NCBI GenBank assembly: GCA_029379385.1
Contig: CM055617.1
Span: forward strand, 13,859,532 to 13,923,531
Length of the DNA: 64,000 bases
Direction of reading: 5' to 3'
From: Quillaja saponaria
Lineage: Eukaryota > Streptophyta > Magnoliopsida > Fabales > Quillajaceae
This document shows positions 47,591 to 57,133 of the stretch, one piece after another (the first letter of the stretch is position 1; each line of letters begins with the position of its first letter). The notes beneath the pieces are model-generated. The model was not told the DNA's origin, did not search any database, and saw only the letters and a program-made list of their open reading frames with translations. A program made the position numbers and the translations under genes.

Positions 47591-49622
47591 ATCACTATTC
47601 TGATTTGTAAAACATTGGCTCTAGGGTAGTATTGCTCAAAGGACTCAAGTAACCCTGTTAAACACAAACAAAAAAAAAATGTCAACAACAATCATGCATT
47701 TCAAAGTTGTCCACAAATAATTTAAAAACAAAAAAAGAGTTAGTAAATACTTTTTCTCTATCAGATATGAAAGTCTATCCATGCTTTTCAATAGAACCAA
47801 TGTCTCTTAAGAGTTCTACATAAACCAACTCTAAGAATCTTTGTTTTTAATCTCAACTATTGCTATTGCAATGGAAAATATATTATCATTTCAATCTCTA
47901 GCAATAACACTTAAAAGTTGACCACCAAATATGTCCTTCAAAAAGCACCCATCCAATCAACCAACTTCTTACAATCTACTTTAAAGCCATCTTTCCAAGC
48001 CTTATAACAAACATATATTCTTTAAAAATGTGGTTGTTCACCAAGTTGCAGAACAATAATCAACATTTTCATGGAACTACCTAGATTATGTTTCACAATT
48101 GTGGTAATAAAATCCTACATTCTATCATATTGTTTTTTTTTTTTGTAACCACCTCATGTATTGATGTAGTCTTTTTATTTGCTTTATAGAGTACTTTTAA
48201 ATGCACATTATATTGCAATTACCTTCTAACAGCCTTATGCATGTTTTTCAACTTCCAGGTTAGTGTCAATAAGCATGTCTTCACATTTCTTAGGTGTTGG
48301 TCACAAATTTATTATCAAAAGTTTTGGGACATTCATGACATAGATTCATGGTCTTAATCTGAATTGTGGGTTTTCCTTGCATAGATGAAGCAAGAATCCT
48401 CCAACCACACCTCTTCCCACATACAATTGTTATTCTTTTATTTTCATTTGTAAGCCATACAATGTCGTAAGTTTTCTTTTGTATTTCATTACATCACAGT
48501 CCTGAACACTTGAGCATTTTGAATTTCATTCCTATTTTCAAATCAGGACTGGCCATGTCAGTGACTTCATTAAACTCTGGTAGCCTCTTGATAGTGTCAT
48601 CATCAATGGGAGAATCAGTAAGACAATTTTACTCATCCTCTACATCTGATAAGAAATCATGATTTTATGTTTTAACATTACCAGAACCTTCACCAATTTT
48701 GTACCCTCATTGTATTAGATTCAGATAAAAAACAAAGTCACTATCACACTCTAACTTAGTAACAAATGACCTTTTTTCTTTGTTCTTATTGATGCTTTAA
48801 TCTTTAATTTTACCGTTCTTCTTCCTTGCACTAGGAACCTTCCTCTTGTTATTACTTTTCACTCCAGTTTATTTCTTACCCTTCCTTTTCACAGCTTTAC
48901 TTCTTTTTACAAATTTAATACTCTTCATTACATTAACTTCACTACCCTAAATTGCTTCGCCTACAATGCTTCATCTTCTTTATTATCATGCATTGTTTCA
49001 CCTTCACTACCCTGCATTACTTCACCTTCACTACCTTGCATTGCTCCTGCTTCTCTTATTTCAAATATGTCAAGAGTCTCTTTATGTAACCATTTTCTAA
49101 GTTTAAGCGACATGTCAATCATTCCATCATTGTCTGGAATGTTGACCTCATTTAATATTTCAACACCACTATTTACATTCTCACTATTTTCTTCCTCCCA
49201 TTATATTTCACCATTGTTAGTATCACCAAAACCAGCATCTTCTCATTACCGGCACCTTCATCATTACCAACTTCATCATCATTATTAGCTTCATCATCAT
49301 TACCAGCATACTAATCATCATCCTCATCAATTACCTTTCTTAATTTTATAGGTACCATGCTTGATATATAGCAAAAAAGTCTCTCATTTCTTATGATCTT
49401 TTAGCATATCTATAATTTCTTTATCTGACTTGATATGCATAAACCCATTACATAGAGTCTTTTCAGAATTTAAGTTATAAATAGTTAAGGTTATGGAATA
49501 TCCTAAGTCAAGTTCTACCTTTTGCAGCTCCCTATTAAACTAAGAAAGTCAGGGTCATAGTAAATTATGTTTACACTACCACCTAAGTATCTAGACCTAT
49601 AAAAATTGGAAAATTTTCCCAT
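47590..49622 (-). pseudogene. Mutator-like (MULE) transposase remnant
   Basis: The ATG at 49622 opens with MGKFSNFYRSRYLGGSVNIIYY, the usual start of plant MULE proteins. An Asp/Glu/Asn-rich spacer (NDDEANNDDEVGNDEGAGNE) follows at 49220-49310. The MuDR DNA-binding part reads LPEFNEVTDMASPDLKIGMK near 48540-48600 and then CGKRCGWRILASS near 48380-48420. The transposase core reads CKKLVDWMGA, FLKDIFGGQLLSVIARD (about 47900-47965) and EKHGWTF-like sequence. A GT-AG intron (47655-47750) separates it from GLLESFEQYYPRANV (47608-47652), with a one-base frame mismatch. Stops are frequent and the C-terminus is gone. TIRs were not found. Confidence 0.85.
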
Positions 49623-51530
49623 GGTGAATTAACCTATAAGGTAATGTCAGCCATAACCTATATCATAAACAAACATACATGTGACCCCCACTAACAATTC
49701 AACAATGCAACCATAACAAATTTCAAATAATTTAATTATTCATTTTATCAATCAAACAACAGTCACAATCAAAATATTATCACAAGAAAACACAATTTTC
49801 TAACACTAACATTCATAATAGCATAGTAACACATATTATCCACTACATTCAACAATCCATTTTGATGCCTTCTGTAAATTTTTTATTTCCCACTAAAGAA
49901 GCATTGATTTGTATAAAATCAAAATGAGGAGTAAAGTCAATCAAGATGCTAATATCGACTAACACAAGCATAACCAAATTCAGAAATAAAGAAAGGACAA
50001 ACATACCTTTCAAAGTAATAATTTCTTCTTCAATCTAGTCGAATCCAACACATGATCAAGAAATCAAACCCACGGCATACTCTTTGTTTGAGAATGAAAA
50101 AATAAGATCAGTAATTCCAGATTTGAGGAAATAAGGATTTTTGAATTTAAGGATTTGAGATATTGGGAGAAGAAATTACGAATTTTAGAATTAGGGGAGA
50201 GAACACATGGGGTTTGAGGCCAAGATAAACGTGGCATGCAGGTAAGTGTTGTCATGATTAAGTTTAACATATTCTATGGAGGGACATTTTCATCCAAAAT
50301 ATAAGGGTGATTTTGGATAAAATAAAATACATGTGTTTGAAAATAAGTAAAGTCACATGGGATTATGTGTATTTTATTCTAAAATATTTTTGTTTTGTAT
50401 TTTTTTTTTCATACATAACAGAAAATATCCCTTTTATTTATTTAAAACCGTCGCTACCTTGTCATACCTCTTCCATCTAGAGTACTTTCCTGAGTGATAA
50501 ACAGTGATGGTACTTTTCTGAATTATTTCATGATATCTGTAGATCTATTATGTACTCGTTAAAGCACGAATTAAAAATGTTAGATAAGGAATTTGGAAAG
50601 ACACATTAGGATGTATCATAATTTATGTTCAAAATTTCAAACAGGAAAACATACAGAACTGCAGAGTTTCCCAGCAAGGCACACTTGATCAAGTTTACAT
50701 TCTCAAACAAACACAGAAATTTATCTATCTATTTTAATAAGGAACTTCAGGCCAATGCCTTACTAGATGAATATCATGTCTTGTAGTCAGCACCATTTGT
50801 GTTTAGCTAACACATGTCAAAGATCCTCCCCAGAATCCAAAATGTGTTAAACATGAGTATGTCAGCCACAAAGCAGTAGCAGTACATTTGTTCATGTGGT
50901 ACACACTTAATTGAAGTTATAGTTAGTGACGGAGCTACACAATTATTGTTTTTGAGGGAATTGACTAAAATTTTATTTAAACACATTCTACTATAATAAT
51001 AGTAAAATAAATAAATAAGAAACTCAATAACTAACATAATAGAAATTTATAAAATTTAAAAGAAAAATAAAAATTTTAACCTATTAGTCTTGTAGTCTAA
51101 AAAGTAAAAATATTATCTAACTTATTTTTGGAAGGGCCACAATATTAAGTAAGATAACAATAAAAATCTAAGAAAAATTTAATATTATAATATTAATACT
51201 TTTGAAAATTTTTGGGAGCATGGCCATCTCAAACTCTTAAAGCCTCCTCCCTTAATTATAGTCTCAAATCTTAATTAATTTTTGCTCTTTAACCAACGAG
51301 AATTCCTATTGTTTTTGCTTCAACAAATATCTTGATTGAATTATAAATTATTTGTATCTATTAGAACTGTTACATTGCACATATATAACCTCCAAAGTTG
51401 AATAAGGACAAACAAATACAAAAACAAAATACATGTTTAATAAATAACAATGTTGAGCAAATTACAATAAATTCCTGAATTCAATCCTTCAACTTCTCTT
51501 TACATAAACACATCCCCTGAAAAAGATCAA
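49623..51530. other. MULE upstream flank, then AT-rich repeat-like DNA
   Basis: 49623-50430 is probably 5' sequence of the MULE. The stretch 50922-51260 begins 'agtgacggagctacac' and ends 'gggagcatggccatctc', which resembles a common plant non-coding repeat, but I cannot name it. No gene is seen. Confidence 0.4.
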
Positions 51531-51592
51531 GAATTAGATTATTACATGACTCCATTTTATGGTGTCCAAATAACTTGACAGCAGTACCAGAA

Positions 51593-51778
51593 TTAGAAGA
51601 AGCAAGCAACCAGAGAAGCTATGGCTGCAAGTGCTATAGGAGCAGCTACGAGAACCCCAGCACTTTCCAATGGTGCCGGTGGAATTGCCCTGACTTCTGT
51701 AAGTGCACTCGTCACTGACCCTGAAGAAGTAGCAAAAGCTAGAAGATACATAACGAAAATGGTGAAAGCCATGGCCAT
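51593..51778 (-). CDS. Arabinogalactan-peptide-like small secreted protein, probably GPI-anchored
   Basis: The 61-aa ORF has an N-terminal signal peptide (hydrophobic VMYLLAFATSSG, likely cut after TSA at ~25). The mature part is very short, with AIPPAPLESA carrying a Pro-Pro and an Ala-Pro that could be hydroxylated. A C-terminal hydrophobic tail (VAAPIALAAIASLVACFF) fits a GPI-attachment signal. This layout is that of arabinogalactan peptides (AGP12/20 type), though the Pro content is low. A TATA box lies about 80 bp upstream on the minus strand. An overlapping ORF in another frame (51534-51809) has Cys/Ser-rich random composition and looks spurious. The function is not known beyond the cell surface. 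Confidence 0.6.
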   Translation of the reverse strand: MAMAFTIFVMYLLAFATSSGSVTSALTEVRAIPPAPLESAGVLVAAPIALAAIASLVACFF

Positions 51779-51855
51779 ACTTAAGCTCTCCAGGTTTCTC
51801 AGTTCTCAAATGGTCAAGAACAAGCTTAGATATGAAAAATGAGAGATGAGATCAA

Positions 51856-51861
51856 TTTATA
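51856..51861 (-). promoter_or_regulatory. TATA box for the AGP-like gene
   Basis: The minus strand reads CTTATAAATTG, about 80 bases before the ATG at 51778. This would leave a 5' UTR of about 45-50 bases. Confidence 0.5.
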
Positions 51862-52547
51862 AGAAGGATTACGAAGACAGGAGAGTGAGAAATTTTTAAG
51901 CTAATTAATTATTTGTAGGTTTAACAACAAACATAATGATTTCAGAGTGTTATGCTCATAATAATAATGCTATGTGTAACTTATCTTATACTCCTCACTA
52001 GGTTGAATTGTGTCGAAGTACTTTTATACTTAGTAATTATTGGAGTTTATATAGATATTCTCGATTATTACATTGGTATCCATCTATATATATTTAGAGA
52101 TTTATAATTCACACCCATGCTTTATTTATTCTTGACATTACAAGAATTAGATCATAAAGTTGATTGAACATAGATCAAATACTTCCAGAAATAGAGATAT
52201 AATAGCCGTTATATCTAATGATTAAGGATGTAGAATACAATGATCTAAATAAATGATAAGTTGTTGCTTTGTTTGCCGTGGAAGCCATGTTAAGTTACTC
52301 AAGTAATCTCCACTAAGACTCTTTTGCTGGCATGGGATGCAAATGTCCTATAAATAGAACATTAACTATAACTCTTTGACCATGTATCATAAATGACAAC
52401 AGGTTGGGGTATTAAAAAGAAGTCCTTACTATTATGTCCACTTTCCTTTCAATGAGTGTTTGCTTTATACTAGGGAAAAAAAAAAATATATATATATTAA
52501 GATTTCAAAAAACAAAAACATGAAATTATATATTGTATATTCCTTGA

Positions 52548-52550
52548 CAA
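52548..52550 (+). promoter_or_regulatory. CAA motif upstream of tRNA-Arg
   Basis: CAA lies about nine bases before the tRNA 5' end, with TATA-like DNA (tatattgtatat) 20-30 bases upstream. Both are typical upstream features of plant tRNA genes. Confidence 0.55.
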
Positions 52551-52558
52551 GCATAATT

Positions 52559-52631
52559 GACTCCGTGGCCCAATGGATAAGGCGCTGGTCTACGGAACCA
52601 GAGATTCTGGGTTCGATCCCCAGCGGAGTCG
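52559..52631 (+). tRNA. tRNA-Arg (anticodon ACG)
   Basis: The gene is 73 nt. The acceptor stem GACTCCG pairs with CGGAGTC, and the discriminator base is G. The anticodon stem CTGGT/ACCAG encloses the loop CTACGGA, so the anticodon is ACG, which reads CGN codons after A-to-I editing. The T stem is CTGGG/CCCAG with TTCGATC in the loop, and box B GGTTCGATCC is intact. There is no intron. All stems pair, so the gene is probably active. Confidence 0.97.
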
Positions 52632-52646
52632 GTTCTCTCTTCTGTA

Positions 52647-52652
52647 TTTTTT
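52647..52652 (+). terminator. RNA polymerase III T6 terminator
   Basis: Six T lie 15 bases after the tRNA 3' end, preceded by a CT-rich stretch. Confidence 0.8.
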
Positions 52653-52988
52653 GTTGTTGTTCTAGTTTGGACTGCCCATTCTATATTGCAGTCAAGGAAA
52701 ATTAAATGAGCAGAGAATAACTAAATGAGCATTTAAATTTACAATTTGTATGAACAATTCTACTTCACATATGTATAATGGTAATACCTTATCCTTTCCC
52801 TTAACTTCCACTTTGTAGTTTCTCAATACATACAATAAGAGATTCCCATCAGTTTGAGTCCAGCAAGACAGAGTCTTAATGTTTGCAGCTCTTTGATCAC
52901 TGGATTTAGCATTAATCCTCAAAGATATCATCGTTTTTTGTTTATCACGAGTTTTCATGAATTATGAAAAGAGATGCAGTTTCCACAC

Positions 52989-53222
52989 CTATTTTGCATC
53001 AGATGTATTAGATGCAGCTCTCAATTGCTCCAGATTTTTTCGAAGATGGGCTTGTTTTAGTTTCAAAAGGTGAGCAGCTGCCTGCTTTAATTGCCTGCAC
53101 AATTTGACCTCAGAAGCCTTTTTCTCTTGCTTGATTTGCTTCTTCATGACCTTCCATGAGATAAACCACAACCGAAAAATCAATGGACAAGCCACAGAGA
53201 TGGAATGCAACATATTGCTCAT
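52989..53222 (-). CDS. Hypothetical 77-aa Lys/Gln-rich coiled-coil ORF, perhaps an exon remnant
   Basis: The second half (VMKKQIKQEKKASEVKLCR, then QLKQAAAHLLKLKQAHL, then RKNLEQLRAASNTSD) has heptad-like Leu/Ala spacing and strong charge, unlike random frames here. The first 25 residues are hydrophobic (SISVACPLIFRLWFISW) and may be intron. An AG acceptor (CATGGAAG|GTC on the minus strand) or the ATG at 53222 could be the start. I do not recognise the family. It may be the last exon of a lost gene. Confidence 0.3.
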   Translation of the reverse strand: MSNMLHSISVACPLIFRLWFISWKVMKKQIKQEKKASEVKLCRQLKQAAAHLLKLKQAHLRKNLEQLRAASNTSDAK

Positions 53223-53407
53223 GGTATAGATAAGTAAACAAAATCTATAAGAGGAAAATAAAAATACATCAAGAACAATCACATCGTGTGTGTTCACAGC
53301 ACTTACACGGAAATGTTTGGTCACCACTGCTTAATTTGTAAAAATTTTTGACCTTTATTCAATCCTAATTTCATAAATTGGTATTTTGGGGTGTCAACAA
53401 TGTTTCT

Positions 53408-53470
53408 TAGATTTGAACCCAAAAAATCAAGTGAAGGGAACATGCTTCTTGTCTACTAGACCAGCCCCTT
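53408..53470 (-). mobile_element. tRNA-related SINE-like remnant
   Basis: The minus strand carries box A-like CTGGTCTAGTAGAC and box B-like GGGTTCAAATC about 40 bases apart. It is not a foldable tRNA. Confidence 0.35.
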
Positions 53471-53479
53471 TAGTGTGTC

Positions 53480-55870
53480 TAGTGATATTTTTGAGTGTCA
53501 ATATCTAGATCAAATTCATTTAAGTTTGACGGCTGAGTTTCATGCATGTTATAAGTTATTTTTTCTCCTTTTCCTTTCCTCATTTAAAAATTATTTTTAT
53601 ATGTAAATATTAGATCCAAATATGAAATATCCCTATTAAATATTAAAATTTATGTTATTGTTCATATGTATTATTAATTTAACTTTTAGTTATATTTTGC
53701 AATGTGAAACCCCTGTCATTTACGTTTATTTAGCTAAAAATGTTATAACTTGGCATTTTCTTTTAACTATTTTGGTTCTTAATTTATCAACCCAACCGAC
53801 TCACCTTATCTACTCGACTCACCCTACTTGTATGTACCAGGTGAAAATTCTCTTACCTAACCACTCAACTTAGAAAATAAGATGATATTTTGTTCCCAAC
53901 AGACCCGACCAAACGAACCACAAAAATGACAAGGGAAACAAATTACTGTACTACTTTATTAGTATTAATCAAGCATATTTGCTTCCTATTGTTTTCATTT
54001 GATATAATGTATGAAAGCTCATGTCCTTGTAAACCCACAAAAATGTTGAACAAACAGGGACAATGTCATAAAGATAAAGTAGTTTCGCTTTGAAATATTG
54101 TTGAGAAGCAAGCAATTTTCAAGTTAAGAAATCAAAGCATTGTTAATTGCTACATGACTAATCAAACCCACCACCTAGCACAACTATAATTTCCAATGAA
54201 AAAAAAAAAAAAAAAAGAAGAAGTCCAATTCCTTTAAAAATCCCAATTTGGAGATAGGCTCAAATGTCCCTAATTTGCATAATTGCAAAATTTTCTGTTA
54301 TGCAATTTAATTTGTAAATTAGCCAGACCAAAATTAACAGATAAACCCAAGTAAATGATTGTTGGATACAAACTCTGATTAATTAAGCCCACAAGATATA
54401 AACTGGAATACTTAGTTAATAAAACCTATACTTAATTAAATTGATCGAATTCAAACAAATATATACTATTATTAATTAAGTATATATATATATTGGAAAA
54501 ATAACATTTACCGTCCCTAAAGTATCATATTTTGGTCACTTTCTTCTCAAAAATATTTTTTCAGTCAAATAGAGTTGAACCCAAAACCTACTAAAGAACT
54601 AATTAAGTAATTTATCACTAAATCAAACTACAATCTTTGTTAGTTTTTGCAAAGAATATATTTATTATACATTTATATATGTAACCAATAAAAGTTTAAT
54701 TAAAAATATTAAACGAATCGATATACGAGCTGACTCACGAACTTACGAACTAAGTTTTAAAAAAATTGAGCTCGGATTATTTTACTAGACAAGCCAAACT
54801 TGATATGAACTCTTAATGAATAGCTCACAAGCTAACTCAGCTCATTACCTCCCCTATGTAAGAGTTACAATTATATGTGACCTTTTCAAGATGTGACTTT
54901 TTATATGAATGTTTTGAATATATACATGAGCTTTTTTTATTCATGATTTATTTAAATTTAAGAAAAATTATTATTATTTAAAAATAAATTTTTTTTTTTC
55001 CTCTTTTCAAATGTGAGTGCATTATTGAGAGAAATTAAATTTGATGGCTAGATAACTAAAAGATAAAACCTGGGTTAGAACATAATTTAACAAATATGGG
55101 TAAAATAAGTGGATTTTGATAATATATAAATATGGGTAAAATAAGAAGATTTTGATTATTTGTAAGCCTAAAATAGCAAGATATCTATTAAAACTAGGTT
55201 TTACAAAAAAAATAAAAAAATAAAATCTAGAACAATCAATAATCTCTATTTGAGATTTCTAAAAACTAACTCACGAACAAAATGTGAGAAAAAGTGGCCT
55301 CCACATAAGTGTTAGCATAATGTAGAGCAGGCAAGTAATATCAACTATGTTTTATTATGACTTGAAAGAATATATAATATCATTTCCTCTCATTAATGAT
55401 AAACACTTGTGATGAGAAAGGAAGAGCTAGCTAGGCACTAATTAAATGAAATTAAACTCTTTTTTTATGATATATAGAGGGGATTCTTCTGGTTCGAACC
55501 CGAGACTAAAGAGAAATAGATAGTTTTAAAGCAAAGTACTAATTCGCCGCGCTACCACATTCCGTAATGCAAAAATTCCTATTATTAAATATATAAATAA
55601 TTAATTACCTTAAGAGTTCAAGATGTACATCCACATATTATCTCGTGGTATTTACTAGTCAAATTCAATTTAATACTCTCAAAACGCATTATGTTTTTTC
55701 TTTTTAACATTTATTTATCATTTAATTTTAATTCTGAAAAATCTCTAAATTCATTAATATAGAGAAATAATTGGAAAATATTTTGAGGTTTTAGAAAAAC
55801 AAGAATACAAATAAAGGCCACTACTTGAATAACTTTATTCATTAATTTAATAGATTTTCATCATACATAA
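53480..55870. other. AT-rich spacer between tRNA-Arg and the MADS gene
   Basis: No gene is seen. An A18 run lies near 54200. A stretch at 54715-54845 ('cgagctgactcacgaac', 'gagctcggattattttac') is like the interior of the small TIR family at 39.5 kb. A tRNA-like head at 55491-55562 is listed separately. Confidence 0.5.
55491..55562 (-). mobile_element. tRNA-derived SINE head
   Basis: On the minus strand, box A-like TGGTAGCGCGGCG and box B GGTTCGAACC are about 50-60 bases apart, as in tRNA-derived SINEs. The body between them does not pair as a tRNA. Confidence 0.4.
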
Positions 55871-55891
55871 TTTTATGATCAAACAAAAGTC

Positions 55892-56371
55892 TCAATCTTT
55901 CATTAAAACAACAGGTTCCTTTTCAAGAAGGAGCAAAGAAGACGATGCTTCCATATCATTGATTTGCTCTTTCACCTTGTCACGGAGTTCCTCTAACTTC
56001 CCCTTCAATTTTAAAATGTCTCTCTTAAGAACCTCATTCATTGACTTGTCAACCATCTCTCCCTTCTTTTTTGATGTCTCCAATTTTTTCAATACATCTC
56101 TAAACTTTTCAGTCAATTTCTTAACTTGGTCGCATAAACTCTTTTTTGAGGAAGACCCTCCATCAGCATTGAATGTTTCAGGATTATCAATCACTGCCTC
56201 AAAACGGGGCTTGCCACCAGGTGAAAAACAAAGGATAGCAATTGCAACACTACACAGAATTGCAAGCTCGTTTGCATTCTTAAAAACACCATTTCTGCGC
56301 TTGGAGATTGTGACTTGTCTTGAACTCTTCTTGTCTTTCACTGTCTTCATCACAGTTTTTCGACGAACCAT
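55892..56371 (-). CDS. Type I MADS-box transcription factor (M-alpha-like, AGL62/AGL29-type)
   Basis: An intronless ORF of 159 aa. Residues 1-~60 form the MADS domain: basic start MVRRKTVMKTVKDKKSSRQV, then TISKRRNGVFKNANELAILC and VAIAILCFSPGGKPRFEAV. The FSPGGKP end and the lack of a K domain and introns point to type I, M-alpha group. Residues ~85-140 are a Lys/Glu-rich coiled coil (KKLTEKFRDVLKKLETSKKK; LKLKGKLEELRDKVKEQI) that may serve dimerisation. Asn replaces Lys at two positions often basic in the family (KRRNG, FKNAN). Members act as DNA-binding regulators, mostly in female gametophyte and endosperm. The start lies 63 bp from a strong TATA box, and the frame is intact, so it is probably a gene. 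Confidence 0.88.
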   Translation of the reverse strand: MVRRKTVMKTVKDKKSSRQVTISKRRNGVFKNANELAILCSVAIAILCFSPGGKPRFEAVIDNPETFNADGGSSSKKSLCDQVKKLTEKFRDVLKKLETSKKKGEMVDKSMNEVLKRDILKLKGKLEELRDKVKEQINDMEASSSLLLLEKEPVVLMKD

Positions 56372-56433
56372 GATAAGAAATTTTGAAGAGAAAAATGAAG
56401 AGAATTATGTGATATTGAGATGGATATGAGGGG

Positions 56434-56442
56434 TATTTATAG
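56434..56442 (-). promoter_or_regulatory. TATA box of the MADS gene
   Basis: The minus strand reads CCTATAAATACCC, a near-perfect TATA box. It lies 63-71 bases before the ATG at 56371 and implies a 5' UTR of about 35 bases. Confidence 0.75.
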
Positions 56443-57133
56443 GTATGAGAGTAGGGTTAATACAAAATACAACATGCAAATAAAAGAGGTTTAAATATTA
56501 AGTTTTAGTCTAAATAAATGCCATATGTTTGACCTTTTCTTGCTAATATGGAAGGCTGTTAAATAAATTTCTTATATTGTGAGGGTCCTATCTATTAATG
56601 AGTCTTTAACTTTTATTATTTGGTGCACAATTAAATATTTAATTTTAAATGGCCATTCAAATTTTGGAGATATTTTTCCTTTTTTGGTAAAATAAAATAA
56701 AATTAAAGATAAGGTTCAGAGACAAAAAGAAAAAGAAAAAGAAAAGCAAAACTGTACCACTTTAAGGTATTATAAAAGTAGCTGTTAAGGTGTAATAATT
56801 GTAATTATTGAAAATTAAAACATTTAAAAATAATGATTCATTAAATGCATAAAACTAAAATAATTATATCAATATTGTAATAAATAGTGAAAAACCATTT
56901 ATATATTTTTAAATCTAGAAAAAGTGCAGATAAGTTCTACTAATCTCTTTACATTCCAAATTAGTCCTATATGTAATACAATTACATTCCTTTAACTCTT
57001 AACTTTTAAATTTACTTTTCCTATAAGTCCTAAATTTTAGATTGGCAACTTTTATGCCACTTTTACCCTTATATTTTATTCTTACCTTTAAGATTAAAAT
57101 ATTAATTAATTAGATTAATTTTTAAAATACACA

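Noticed and set aside
51534..51842. ORFs in other frames over the AGP-like gene (51534-51809 minus, 51621-51842 plus)
   Set aside because: Neither shows a domain, whereas the 61-aa frame has a signal peptide and GPI-like tail.
52460..52705. 81-codon ORF across the tRNA-Arg gene
   Set aside because: Its middle is the tRNA sequence, so translation there is accidental.
55875..56429. 184-codon plus-strand ORF
   Set aside because: It is antisense to the MADS gene. The minus strand has the MADS domain and the TATA box.
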